64,000 nt of DNA, from NCBI RefSeq assembly GCF_001042475.2, contig NZ_LECW02000045.1, forward strand, positions 607,902 to 671,901. Reading direction: 5' to 3'. A program made the translations under genes and the position numbers. How positions within the stretch are numbered: position 1 is the stretch's first letter; every line of letters starts with the position of its first letter. Positions 19,612 to 28,264 of this stretch are shown piece after piece. The notes below the pieces were generated by a model. That model did not search any database and was not told where the DNA came from. It worked only from the letters and a program-made list of their open reading frames with translations. The stretch comes from Bacillus glycinifermentans (lineage in GTDB: Bacteria > Bacillota > Bacilli > Bacillales > Bacillaceae).

Positions 19612-19638
19612 TGAAACCAAACGGCCATGATACACGTA
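19612..19638 (+). promoter_or_regulatory. Sigma-W promoter of yvlABCD
   Basis: TGAAAC (19612-19617) and CGTA (19635-19638) are separated by 17 bases, matching the sigma-W consensus TGAAAC-N16/17-CGTA. The yvlABCD operon belongs to the sigma-W envelope-stress regulon in B. subtilis. The first start codon is 66 bases downstream. Confidence 0.85.
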
Positions 19639-19703
19639 GACTTGAGTATAATGACCTTGTACATTGGACTTAAGAAGGGATCTAGGTCAGGAGAGTGATG
19701 TGA

Positions 19704-20030
19704 ATGACACGAAACAACGCGCTGATTGCTGCAATTTGTTATTTTAGCGTTTTTTTTGCCCCGCTTATTTTGCCTATCGCCGCGTATTTTATAACAGATG
19801 ATCAAGAAACGAAAAAGCATGCGATGCGCTCGCTTATTTCGCATATCATTACGTTTATCAGCGTGGTGATATTGGCTGCCGGCGCAATAAGCGGAACGGT
19901 TATATTTAATGATGGCGGATTTTTAGCGTTTTTTTCTGTTTTTGGAGGCATCATTTTTTTCATGGTCATCAGCTTGATTATTGCGATTTGGAACGTGATC
20001 CAAGGGATTAAGATGCTGACGCGGGTATAA
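19704..20030 (+). CDS. yvlA: DUF4870-type membrane protein YvlA
   Basis: A 108-residue membrane protein with three predicted helices (about 5-30, 45-68 and 73-98), typical of the DUF4870/YvlA group. The segment DDQETKKHAMRSLISH between helices one and two is the conserved hydrophilic part of this family. AGGAGAG lies about eight bases before ATG 19704. It is the first gene of the sigma-W-type operon. The biochemical role is unknown; the operon is induced by cell-envelope stress in B. subtilis. Confidence 0.85.
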   Translation: MTRNNALIAAICYFSVFFAPLILPIAAYFITDDQETKKHAMRSLISHIITFISVVILAAGAISGTVIFNDGGFLAFFSVFGGIIFFMVISLIIAIWNVIQGIKMLTRV

Positions 20031-20054
20031 AAAGAAGGAGAACGGGGGATTTTC

Positions 20055-21149
20055 ATGAAAAATGAAAAAGAACGGATTTTACAATTGGTTGAAGAGGGGA
20101 AGCTTACTGCAAAAGAAGCGCTGATCCTGATCGAAAAACTTGAGGAAGACTATAAGGAAAAGGAAAGCAAGATCACGGCATTATCCGAGAATGTCGTCGA
20201 TTCAGGCGAATTTTTTAACGAAAAGAAAAAAGAGCCGAAGCCTTCGATCGGTTCCAAGCTGTTTGAATGGATCGATACCGCCGTTAAGAAAGTAAAAGAA
20301 GTCGATCTTGATTTGAATTTCGGGCAATCATTCGAAGTCCAGCATATTTTTCAGTTTAAAGATACGGATTTTTCAACGCTTGACGTTCAGCTCGCCAACG
20401 GCAGCGTCAATCTCGTCCCGTGGAGCGACCCTGACGTGCGCGTTGAGTGCCAGGCGAAAGTGTACCGTGCCGAAACCCAGGATGAAGCGAGACGGGCTTT
20501 TCTCGAACATATAGAATGCGGTGTCGAAGGCGAGAGATTTTCGGTCCGTACGGAGAAAAAAACGATGAAGACCAATCTGACCGTTTATATTCCAGACAAG
20601 GAATACGGTAAAATCCGTTTCAAGCTGTTTAATGGTCCGATCAGGGGGGAACATTTAAACGTAAAAGAGCTTTCAGCGAAAACGACGAACGGTATTTTGT
20701 CGTTTTCCGGGCTGACTGCAGGCAAAGCTGCACTGGAAACAGCCAACGGGCAGATTAAACTGGCGGATCATGAATGCGGCGAGATTGAAGCGGAAACGAT
20801 TAACGGGTTGATCGATGTAAAAGGATCGTGCGAGGCCCTTGATTTGCAGAGCTTTAACGGCAATATTGCCGCGACAGTCAGGAGTCCGCACTGCCGCTCG
20901 GCTTATGTGAAAACGACCACAGGCAGCATCGAATTGAATGTTCCCCGCGACTGCGCCGTGACAGCCGAGCTGAAAAGCAATCTCGGTTCCCTGTCAAATG
21001 ACCTGTCCGATGCGGAGATCCTTAAAGAAAAAAATGAAACGATACAAAAGGAAATGCATATAAAAGCCAATCAAAATCATGATCACAGCATGACGGTATT
21101 TTTAGAATCAAAGACTGGATCGATTCATTTAAATCATACACAGGAGTGA
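20055..21149 (+). CDS. yvlB: DUF4097 beta-helix-like protein YvlB
   Basis: A 364-residue soluble protein. The first 50 residues form a small helical segment (ERILQLVEEGKLTAKEALILIEKL) of the SHOCT/YvlB N-terminal type. The rest is a repeat-rich beta structure of the DUF4097 family, with recurring ANGSVNLV, TNGILSFSGL, ANGQIKLAD, INGLIDVKGS and TTGSIELN units. It is probably a cytoplasmic partner or sensor for the adjacent PspC-domain protein YvlC. It starts 24 bases after yvlA. The exact role is unknown. Confidence 0.87.
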   Translation: MKNEKERILQLVEEGKLTAKEALILIEKLEEDYKEKESKITALSENVVDSGEFFNEKKKEPKPSIGSKLFEWIDTAVKKVKEVDLDLNFGQSFEVQHIFQFKDTDFSTLDVQLANGSVNLVPWSDPDVRVECQAKVYRAETQDEARRAFLEHIECGVEGERFSVRTEKKTMKTNLTVYIPDKEYGKIRFKLFNGPIRGEHLNVKELSAKTTNGILSFSGLTAGKAALETANGQIKLADHECGEIEAETINGLIDVKGSCEALDLQSFNGNIAATVRSPHCRSAYVKTTTGSIELNVPRDCAVTAELKSNLGSLSNDLSDAEILKEKNETIQKEMHIKANQNHDHSMTVFLESKTGSIHLNHTQE

Positions 21150-21153
21150 TACA

Positions 21154-21351
21154 ATGAAAAGGCTATTTCGATCCGAAAAAGACAGAAAGATTGCGGGAGT
21201 CGTCGGGGGCCTGGCCGAGTATTTTAACATCGACGCCGCGCTGCTGCGAATCATCACAGTCTTATTGTTTATTTTTTCGACGGGAATTCCCGTGCTGCTG
21301 ATTTATATCGTCTGGGTGTTTGTAGTTCCGAATGAAGGAGACGTTAAGTAG
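21154..21351 (+). CDS. yvlC: PspC-domain membrane protein YvlC
   Basis: A 65-residue PspC-domain protein: an N-terminal basic stretch with the conserved GVVGGLAEYFNID, then one long membrane helix (about 30-58). PspC-type proteins sense membrane stress together with partner proteins; in Bacillus the details are unclear. It lies four bases after yvlB and its stop is directly followed by the yvlD start, so all three are translationally linked. Confidence 0.9.
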   Translation: MKRLFRSEKDRKIAGVVGGLAEYFNIDAALLRIITVLLFIFSTGIPVLLIYIVWVFVVPNEGDVK

Positions 21352-21711
21352 ATGATAAGATGGATCATAAGCGTTCTTGTCAACGCTTTGCTGCTAATCG
21401 TAATTGCCGGTTATTTTGACTCGGTTCACGTTGGAAGCGTCGGCGCCGCCATTATGGCGAGTTTGGTTTTATCGATTTTGAATGTCATAGTAAAGCCGGT
21501 GCTGATTATTCTCACGCTGCCTGTCACGGTTGTTACGCTCGGTTTATTTTTATTTGTGATTAATGCCGTTACATTGTATATGACGGCAGCGATTATGGGG
21601 GACAGCTTTAACCTGGACGGCTTTGGGACAGCCATATTTGCATCCATCGTCCTGTCGGTTTTCCACCTGTTGATCCAAAAAGCGATCATCGAACCGATGA
21701 CAAGAAAATAA
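21352..21711 (+). CDS. yvlD: Phage holin IV-type membrane protein YvlD
   Basis: A 119-residue membrane protein with four predicted helices, belonging to the Mycobact_memb/phage holin 4 superfamily (YvlD group). The conserved core ILNVIVKPVLIILTLPVTVVTLG is visible at about residues 42-64. Its ATG follows the yvlC stop without a gap. It ends the sigma-W-type operon and is followed by a terminator. The function in stress is unknown. Confidence 0.87.
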   Translation: MIRWIISVLVNALLLIVIAGYFDSVHVGSVGAAIMASLVLSILNVIVKPVLIILTLPVTVVTLGLFLFVINAVTLYMTAAIMGDSFNLDGFGTAIFASIVLSVFHLLIQKAIIEPMTRK

Positions 21712-21719
21712 AAACAAAG

Positions 21720-21747
21720 AGCCTGACATGTTCAGGCTTCTTTTTTT
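21720..21747 (+). terminator. Rho-independent terminator after yvlABCD
   Basis: AGCCTGA pairs with TCAGGCT around a five-base loop, followed by TCTTTTTTT. Confidence 0.9.
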
Positions 21748-21796
21748 GCTTCATAAAAAAGGCGTGACAAGGCAAAATACGAAAGGGAGGTAGACG

Positions 21797-24700
21797 ATGA
21801 AAAAGAACAGAAACCGCCAAACCCTTTTGTTGATTGTCACAGCGTGTCTTTTGGTCTTGCCGGTGTCAGCCGCTGATGCAGGTGATACACTGCCGGCAAA
21901 TGCCTCAAACTCTCCTGTTATAAGGCATACGCCCGTAGAAAAAGGGGAGAAGGGGGAGGATCTGCTTTTTACCGCAAAGGCGGCTGCGGACACCGTTATC
22001 CTTTATTACAAGCAAAATGACGAATTGCCGTTTCGGGCGGTGCCGATGGAGATCATCCCGGGCAAAAAAGAAAGCTATATTGCTAAAATTAACAGCGCCA
22101 TGTTAACGTCCGACAAGGTCGTTTACTATATTGAAGCACAAGCTGGCGATCAATCTGCCAGAACGGATTTGTATACGATCGATGTGAACGGGTTTGCGGC
22201 CGACATACAAAAGCTGCCTGAGCTTTTGATTACCGAAATGGTCGTCGATTCGACCAATGTCGGCGGCAAGGACGGATACGAATTTATCGAGGTTTATAAC
22301 AATACAACAAAACCCGTTCATTTGAACGGCTACAACATCAGATACAGACAGCCTGAAAAGGGAAAGGAGTCTGATGCAATCTGGCCTTTTGAACAGGAAG
22401 ATATCAAGATTCCTTCCGGTAAAACGCATGTGTTTTGGTTGAAAAACGAAGCGAACGCACATCTAACTGCGGCCGACTTTAACCGCCATTACGGTGTTCA
22501 TCTTCAGGAGGGCAGAACGCTTTCCGGATTGAAAGGCGGCATGGCGAACATGGCGTCAAGGGATCTGGTTATCACAACGGACAGCGGGGATGAGATTGCT
22601 GCCGCGCATTATCGCCATGAACCAGGCCGGACTGACGCCGTGAAAAACAAAGCGATTCTTTACAAGTACCCGATTGACGGATCGAAGCAAATGGCGAAAA
22701 TATCGAGCGGGGAGACGAAGCCCTCTCCAGGTTCGCTTTTAAGGGAGCAGACGCCGTCGGAAATGGTTACCGTCCTCCCAGATAGAGAAAGGCCTAAAAT
22801 CCGGGATCTGACCGTCCATCAGCCTGTTAAGCCCGGAGAGGCGATACAGCTCCTCGCCGAGATAAAAGACAATAAACGGGTCAAAAAAGCGCAGTTTTTT
22901 TACAGAATGAACGATGATGAGCCTTTTACAGAAGTAAGCGTCGAAAAAAGCCAATCAGACGGCCTTTATCGGCATAACATTTATTTCGCAGAATTTATCG
23001 GCAAAGATAAGCTCGAGTATTATATAAAAGCCAGTGATGGATCCAACGCGGTTACCGGAGAAAAGAAAACGATCTCTCTCCAGCAAAGCTTTTTAAAAGG
23101 GCTCAGGTTGAATGTAGAGGAGCGCGGCACGGTTTCCGGGGACGTGCTGCTGAAAGCTGCATCAGAAAGACCGCCTGAGGAGACGGTCATCCGGATTGAC
23201 GGGAAAGAGCAGAAACCGGCGGGCACAGCCCTTGAAAAGACGGCTTACTTCGCCTTTGACGTTAACAAAACCAACCTTTATTTTAAAAATGCGGTGACGA
23301 TCGGAAAGCGGGTTCACAAAATATTTGACGACACACACCAACGGTATACAACGATCACCGTACCGATTGCGCCTGAGGAATTTTCAAAGGGCAAACCCTT
23401 TTCGATTAAAGTCCGTTCAGGTACTAAATCGTCTCCGTTTCAACAATCCTCCGCTGAAAACCGGGACGATTTTTTATTGAAAAACCCGCGTCTCGTCCTG
23501 GGGGACGGAACGGTCATCCGTGATGAGCGCTATCGTGACCCGAAAACTGCGCTCCGTGTCGGAGACAATCGCGATGCACGGGAATGGTACGAATTTCGCT
23601 TTTCCCTTAAGGACGGCTGTTTTAAGGCCCTCGCCTTTCAGTGGAATACAAAAGCCTGGAAAGAGGGCTGGCATACGGTTGAAGCGGAGAAAAGGGAAGA
23701 AAAAGTAAAACGGAAGGTCATGGTCGACAACAGCGGCCCTCTCATGAAAGCTTCTGTGAAAGACGGCAAAACGTATAAAGGAGCTTTTACGCTTGATGCG
23801 GATATTCAGGATAAGCGAAGCGGCATCAAAGAAATAAAAGCGTTTCTCGACGGTAAAGCGATTTCTTTGCCTCATGCTGCAACATCCGCTGAGCTGTCCC
23901 CCGGCAAGCATGTTTTTAAAATAAAGGCAGTCGATGGAGCGGGCAATGCGTCCGTTATAAAAAAGGTGTTTCACGTTAAAAAGGAACAGCCGGAAAAACC
24001 CGAAAAAGTAAAGGCCCCGACCGGCAGTACACAGGCCGACCTGGCCGTTCGCGTCAAAGATCCGACAAAGGACAGAATGAAGGTTTCTTTTTATCGGGGT
24101 TATCAATATACCGTAAAAGACGATGAACATGTAAACGTATCTACGTATGGAAGCGAGACGGAGCCGCCAAGGGGTTTTGCCCCCAGCGGGGAAAAACCGC
24201 TGTCAAAAAAGGAGAGGAGCAGCATGGCCGCCGTTGACGGACGAGGCTTTGAGACCGTCTCAACAACCCGGTTCCCATATCACCGCTTCGATGTGAAAAT
24301 CGATGAACAAGTCGATGAGAACGATCAAGCGGAAGTGACATGGCGGGGAAGCTCCCTCCCGGGGAGACGGGTGTCCATGTTTGCCTGGAACTATAACAAA
24401 CACCGATGGGAAGCGCTTGTTTATCATATCGCAAAAAACAGCAGGAACTTTACGCTAAAAGGAGTCATAAAGATGGCCGACCATGTCCGCAAATCCCGGG
24501 CAAGCATCATCATCCAGGATCAGATCCAGCTTTCCCCTGACGACTATACGTTTATCTGGATGTCTGACACTCAATATTACGCGGAAAGCTATCCGCACAT
24601 TTTTGAAAAGCAGGTGAACTGGATCGCCGAGCAGAAGGACAGGCTGAACATTAAATACGTCTTTCATACAGGGGATATTGTCGATGAAGCGGACCAGCCC

Positions 24701-25855
24701 GTTCAATGGAAGCGGGCCGATCAATTTATGAAGGTGCTCGATGACCGCCGGGTGCCGTACGGAGTTCTCGCCGGCAACCACGATGTCAGCCATAAAAGCC
24801 GCTCCTATTTGAGGTACGGCAAATACTTCGGCGAACAGCGCTTCAAAAACAAGCCGTTTTACGGGGGCTCCTATTTGAATAATAAAGGGCATTACGATTT
24901 GATTTCGTGCGGAGGCAATGACTATATCATGATCTTCATGGGCTGGGGAATCGGAGCGAAAGAACTGCGGTGGATGGATGAGGTGCTGAAAATGCACCCG
25001 GACCGAAAAGCGATCTTGTCGTTTCACGAATATTTGCTCGTCAGCGGAAGCAGGAGCCCGATCGGCGACAGAATCTTTGAGCATGTCATCAAGCCGAATA
25101 AAAACGTGATCGCTGTATTAAGCGGCCATTATCACAGCTCGAATTTGAAAGTCGACAAGCTGGATGATGACGGTGACGGACGCCCTGACCGGAACGTATA
25201 CCAAATGCTTGCCGATTATCAGGGCGGGCCGGAAGGCGGACAAGGCTATTTAAGGATTTTTCACGTCGATCCGAAACGGGACACGATTCATGTCAAAACA
25301 TATTCGCCATACCTTGATGATTATCATTTTTATAATCCGGAGCAATACGGAACAAAAGACGAATTCAGCATCAAAACCGATCTAAAACCGCGCCTGAAAA
25401 AAGTGAAAACCGACTACTTTGAGCTGAATGTTTTTTCTGATCAGAAAATCGGCGAAACGAAGAAGATCAGAAGCGGAAAAACGGCATCGGTAACATGGGA
25501 TCAATTAAAGCCGAACACCAGCTATTTCTGGTATGCTGAGGCTTTTGACAAATACGGCGGAAAAAGCCGGTCTGACATTTGGAAATTCACGACGAAACAA
25601 GAAGATATGAAGCCGTTTTCAAGTGATAAAGGGTCAGAGTGGCCTGCTTCCCCACCCCATAGGAACATGTCGGACAGTTCTGCAACGGGATATGGAAATT
25701 CAACAAAACCGCCACCGGAAGCCGCCCGCGCGGTATGCGAAGCGGGATTCCCTTCCTTGATCAATGTCTTAAAAAACCGGCTTCCGATTGCCGAAATTGG
25801 ATTTTTGCTGGCTGTATACACGATTTTTGACCGAAAAAAGCACTTGTTTTCCTAG
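21797..25855 (+). CDS. yvnB: Giant secreted calcineurin-type metallophosphoesterase YvnB
   Basis: A 1352-residue exported protein. It has a signal peptide (cleavage near residue 26, VSAADA), a lamin-tail-like domain at about 145-290 (ELLITEMVVDST...YEFIEVYN), several beta-sandwich modules, and a metallophosphoesterase domain at about 910-1170. The metal-binding signatures WMSDTQYY, HTGDIVDEA, AGNHDVSH and LSGHYHS are all intact. A fibronectin-like segment follows (TASVTWDQLKPNTSYFW). The extreme C-terminus is hydrophobic then basic (IGFLLAVYTIFDRKKH), suggesting a membrane anchor. It likely acts on extracellular phosphoesters such as nucleic acid or teichoic acid fragments; the substrate is not known. 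AAAGGGAGG lies before ATG 21797. Confidence 0.87.
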   Translation: MKKNRNRQTLLLIVTACLLVLPVSAADAGDTLPANASNSPVIRHTPVEKGEKGEDLLFTAKAAADTVILYYKQNDELPFRAVPMEIIPGKKESYIAKINSAMLTSDKVVYYIEAQAGDQSARTDLYTIDVNGFAADIQKLPELLITEMVVDSTNVGGKDGYEFIEVYNNTTKPVHLNGYNIRYRQPEKGKESDAIWPFEQEDIKIPSGKTHVFWLKNEANAHLTAADFNRHYGVHLQEGRTLSGLKGGMANMASRDLVITTDSGDEIAAAHYRHEPGRTDAVKNKAILYKYPIDGSKQMAKISSGETKPSPGSLLREQTPSEMVTVLPDRERPKIRDLTVHQPVKPGEAIQLLAEIKDNKRVKKAQFFYRMNDDEPFTEVSVEKSQSDGLYRHNIYFAEFIGKDKLEYYIKASDGSNAVTGEKKTISLQQSFLKGLRLNVEERGTVSGDVLLKAASERPPEETVIRIDGKEQKPAGTALEKTAYFAFDVNKTNLYFKNAVTIGKRVHKIFDDTHQRYTTITVPIAPEEFSKGKPFSIKVRSGTKSSPFQQSSAENRDDFLLKNPRLVLGDGTVIRDERYRDPKTALRVGDNRDAREWYEFRFSLKDGCFKALAFQWNTKAWKEGWHTVEAEKREEKVKRKVMVDNSGPLMKASVKDGKTYKGAFTLDADIQDKRSGIKEIKAFLDGKAISLPHAATSAELSPGKHVFKIKAVDGAGNASVIKKVFHVKKEQPEKPEKVKAPTGSTQADLAVRVKDPTKDRMKVSFYRGYQYTVKDDEHVNVSTYGSETEPPRGFAPSGEKPLSKKERSSMAAVDGRGFETVSTTRFPYHRFDVKIDEQVDENDQAEVTWRGSSLPGRRVSMFAWNYNKHRWEALVYHIAKNSRNFTLKGVIKMADHVRKSRASIIIQDQIQLSPDDYTFIWMSDTQYYAESYPHIFEKQVNWIAEQKDRLNIKYVFHTGDIVDEADQPVQWKRADQFMKVLDDRRVPYGVLAGNHDVSHKSRSYLRYGKYFGEQRFKNKPFYGGSYLNNKGHYDLISCGGNDYIMIFMGWGIGAKELRWMDEVLKMHPDRKAILSFHEYLLVSGSRSPIGDRIFEHVIKPNKNVIAVLSGHYHSSNLKVDKLDDDGDGRPDRNVYQMLADYQGGPEGGQGYLRIFHVDPKRDTIHVKTYSPYLDDYHFYNPEQYGTKDEFSIKTDLKPRLKKVKTDYFELNVFSDQKIGETKKIRSGKTASVTWDQLKPNTSYFWYAEAFDKYGGKSRSDIWKFTTKQEDMKPFSSDKGSEWPASPPHRNMSDSSATGYGNSTKPPPEAARAVCEAGFPSLINVLKNRLPIAEIGFLLAVYTIFDRKKHLFS

Positions 25856-25876
25856 CGGAAGGCAGGTGTTTTTTTA
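25834..25876. terminator. Bidirectional terminator between yvnB and the MFS gene
   Basis: AAAAAGCACTTG pairs (one G-T) with CAGGTGTTTTTTT, with an inner TCC/GGA pair. T runs occur on both strands. It overlaps the ends of both convergent genes. Confidence 0.8.
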
Positions 25877-27448
25877 TTTTTGCATATCGCGAAGGAGGGC
25901 CTGTTTGTTTCTATAGACCGATAATATGGTGATCGCGCCAATTACAATAATGGACATGATGGCAGCGGCTAAGTAAAGCTTTCCAAATCCCATACCAACG
26001 CTCTCTTGAATCGCATCTGTAATGATTTGTTTTATTTTAGGATCCGGAATTTGGCTGAGCTTTTCTTTCAGCTGCAGCCCATTTGCTTCGCCTCCTGCAA
26101 ATGAATTCGCGGGAATGCCGCTGTCCTTTAGTTTTTCGGTGATACGGCCGGCGATATTTTCGTAGCCGCCCGTAATAAATCCGGCATAAATCGCGGGTGC
26201 CAGTGTCAACCCCATTTGCCTGACGAGCGACAATGTCCCGAGCGCGGTTCCGTAATGCCGTCTTGCGGACTCTGATACGAGCATGTTTAAAGGCGCGCCC
26301 AACAGAAAGCCAAAACCGATCCCGGCAATCACGCTCGCTAAAACAAATTCCCATTTTTCCGTCACCCAAACCGACAACAGCAAAAAGCCCAAAAATGAAA
26401 CGGCTCCTGAGAGCAAAGTTGTTTTGACCGGCCCTTTTTTGTCAGCCATCATTCCGCCGAGTCCCGCTCCTGCGCCTGAAGCCAGCGCAAGCGGTGTCAT
26501 CCAGTAGCCTGCTTTTTCCGGGGCGACATGCAAATACTGCTCCGCATATGAAGGAATAAAAATGACGGCAGCCAACAGTCCTCCGGATAAGAAACCGATG
26601 AAAAGCGTCCATTGAAACACCTTGTTTTTCAATAAGCTGCAGGCGAGGATCGGATCTCCGCCTTTTTGCTCCACCCGTTTTTCATAAAAAAGCAGTCCCG
26701 TAAACAAAACGAGGCCGGCCGCGACAAAAAAGAAAACGCTTGGATCGGCCAAGCCGGTCAATACATCTTGACCCTTAAGATTTGTAATGCCGTACATAAC
26801 AGACAAAATTGCCAAAGATAAAATGACGGTTCCCGTCAGATCGAGAGGCTTGATTTGATCCGCTTTTGTTTCGCTGATAAACGGAAAGCTCAATAGGACA
26901 AGTCCGGCGGCAATCGGCAAATTAATCAAAAACAGCCAATGCCAGCTTCCGGCGATATCAAGAATGAAGCTGCCGATATTCGGACCGAGCACAGCGGCGA
27001 TCCCGTTCATCGCACCTAACAGTCCAAGCGCAGTCCCCTGTTTTTCTTTCGGGAGCGCCGTGAGAACATGGGAGCTTCCGATGATGAAAATACCGCCCCC
27101 GCCGAGCGATTGAATGAGACGCGCCAATAAAAACATCGGAAAGTTTTGGCTGATGGCAACCAATAAAGACCCTATGCCAAAAAGCGTGACCTCTGCAATA
27201 AACAGTTTTTTTCTTCCGTAACGGTCTGACAGCTTTCCAACAATCGGAACACTGACGGACAAGCCGAGTGTATAAAGCGTAATTCCCCATGCTCCCCACG
27301 AAGGGGACACTTGAAAAGACTTATTGATGGTCGTAAGTGCTGCTGAAATAATCCCATTGTCCAAGGCTGCCATAAACACGCCGACCGTAAACAGAACAAT
27401 TGCCCATTTCTGGTTTGGTTCATCTGCCGGAAAAGCGGCTGACATCAT
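25874..27448 (-). CDS. MFS multidrug efflux transporter (DHA2, 14 helices)
   Basis: A 524-residue membrane transporter of the drug:H+ antiporter-2 group, predicted to export toxic compounds using the proton gradient. Motif A of the family (GKLSDRYGRKK) is present between helices two and three, motif D1 begins with FMAALDNGII, and motif C-like glycine/proline segments occur in helix five (GAMNGIAAVLGPNIG). It resembles YusP/YvmA-type pumps. A start at ATG 27448 or 27445 is possible; AAGGGGGT lies just before. It is transcribed away from, and probably repressed by, the MarR gene 138 bases upstream. The drug specificity is unknown. Confidence 0.88.
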   Translation of the reverse strand: MMSAAFPADEPNQKWAIVLFTVGVFMAALDNGIISAALTTINKSFQVSPSWGAWGITLYTLGLSVSVPIVGKLSDRYGRKKLFIAEVTLFGIGSLLVAISQNFPMFLLARLIQSLGGGGIFIIGSSHVLTALPKEKQGTALGLLGAMNGIAAVLGPNIGSFILDIAGSWHWLFLINLPIAAGLVLLSFPFISETKADQIKPLDLTGTVILSLAILSVMYGITNLKGQDVLTGLADPSVFFFVAAGLVLFTGLLFYEKRVEQKGGDPILACSLLKNKVFQWTLFIGFLSGGLLAAVIFIPSYAEQYLHVAPEKAGYWMTPLALASGAGAGLGGMMADKKGPVKTTLLSGAVSFLGFLLLSVWVTEKWEFVLASVIAGIGFGFLLGAPLNMLVSESARRHYGTALGTLSLVRQMGLTLAPAIYAGFITGGYENIAGRITEKLKDSGIPANSFAGGEANGLQLKEKLSQIPDPKIKQIITDAIQESVGMGFGKLYLAAAIMSIIVIGAITILSVYRNKQALLRDMQK

Positions 27449-27469
27449 GATTACCCCCTTATATCGTTA

Positions 27470-27496
27470 ACTTAAAATGAATAATTAACTTTAAGT
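27470..27496. promoter_or_regulatory. Candidate MarR operator before the MFS gene
   Basis: ACTTAAA (27470-27476) and TTTAAGT (27490-27496) form an inverted repeat with 13 bases between. TTAACTT is also repeated directly (27467-27473 and 27485-27491). It lies 22 bases before the MFS start, where a MarR repressor would block transcription. Confidence 0.6.
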
Positions 27497-27551
27497 GAAC
27501 TATTTTCATCATCCTTCAAAATCTTTGTTTTGTCAAAAGAAATTTTTTATC

Positions 27552-27584
27552 AAAAAAAGCCGCGCCTGTACCGGCTGCGGCTTT
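27552..27584 (-). terminator. Terminator after the MarR gene
   Basis: On the minus strand AAAGCCGC pairs with GCGGCTTT and is followed by a run of T residues, directly after the marR stop. It separates the regulator from the MFS gene, so the MFS gene probably has its own promoter. Confidence 0.8.
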
Positions 27585-27585
27585 A

Positions 27586-28068
27586 TTAGTCTGATTCATT
27601 TGATTTCAGCGCTTTTTCAAGGATGCTGAGCCCTTCATTCACTTTTTTCTTCTCCTCTTCATTCATCATCTCGAGGGCTTTCTTCAGCTTTCCATGCCCT
27701 TTTTTATACAAGCCTCGGAAAATATCTTTTGCGCTCTCCGTCAATTCGACGACGATCGTTCTGCGATCTGTCTCAGAATGCGTTCTTTTTATAAAATCGG
27801 CCTGTTCAAGACGGCCGAGAAGCCCGGTCATATTTGGCAGGGAGGCGCCCATTTTTTCGGCGATCTCCGAGACTTTCAGTTTTCCGTGGTTGTTCAAAAG
27901 CATTAATACTTTCATTTGCGGCATACTGATATCAAGCTTCATCCATTCAGAGACATCCCCGAGTCCAGCTGCTGTCAGCACTTTCATATAAAGAACCCAT
28001 GTTTCCTTTTCCTCGGGAGATAGGATGTCCTCGTTCAGCACGGTTGTATCGTGAATATTGTATTCCAC
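27586..28068 (-). CDS. MarR-family transcriptional regulator
   Basis: A 160-residue winged-helix repressor of the MarR family, similar in size to YusO and YvnA. The recognition region reads KLKVSEIAEKMGASLPNMTGLLGRLE and the wing contains the conserved DRRTIVVELTE. I chose GTG 28068 because AAAGGAAGTG lies about eight bases upstream. Longer readings from 28104 or 28164 lack a ribosome-binding site. It precedes an MFS efflux gene in the same direction and most likely represses that gene and itself in response to a small hydrophobic ligand. The ligand is unknown. Confidence 0.85.
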   Translation of the reverse strand: MEYNIHDTTVLNEDILSPEEKETWVLYMKVLTAAGLGDVSEWMKLDISMPQMKVLMLLNNHGKLKVSEIAEKMGASLPNMTGLLGRLEQADFIKRTHSETDRRTIVVELTESAKDIFRGLYKKGHGKLKKALEMMNEEEKKKVNEGLSILEKALKSNESD

Positions 28069-28264
28069 GCTCTGTTCACTTCCTTTAAACGTTCCTCTCT
28101 TCATACTAATGATTTTTCGGGATGAAAGAAAGCCTTTCGCCGGGTAGCGCGGGGGAATCGTCATGAAGCTTTATCAAAAATTGTTTTAGGTTTATTTTGA
28201 AAGTGATAGAATAAAGCTGAATGTCTAGTTTTTCTTCACCTGAGAAGAGGAGGGTGCATCAATC

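Noticed and set aside
23474..25084. Two long minus-strand open frames (218 and 209 codons) inside yvnB
   Set aside because: They lie entirely within a real gene on the opposite strand and have no recognisable domain or start signal.
25610..25855. Possible frameshift at the C-terminus of yvnB because the composition changes
   Set aside because: The final residues form a sensible hydrophobic helix with a basic tail, and no other frame gives a better continuation, so the reading was kept.
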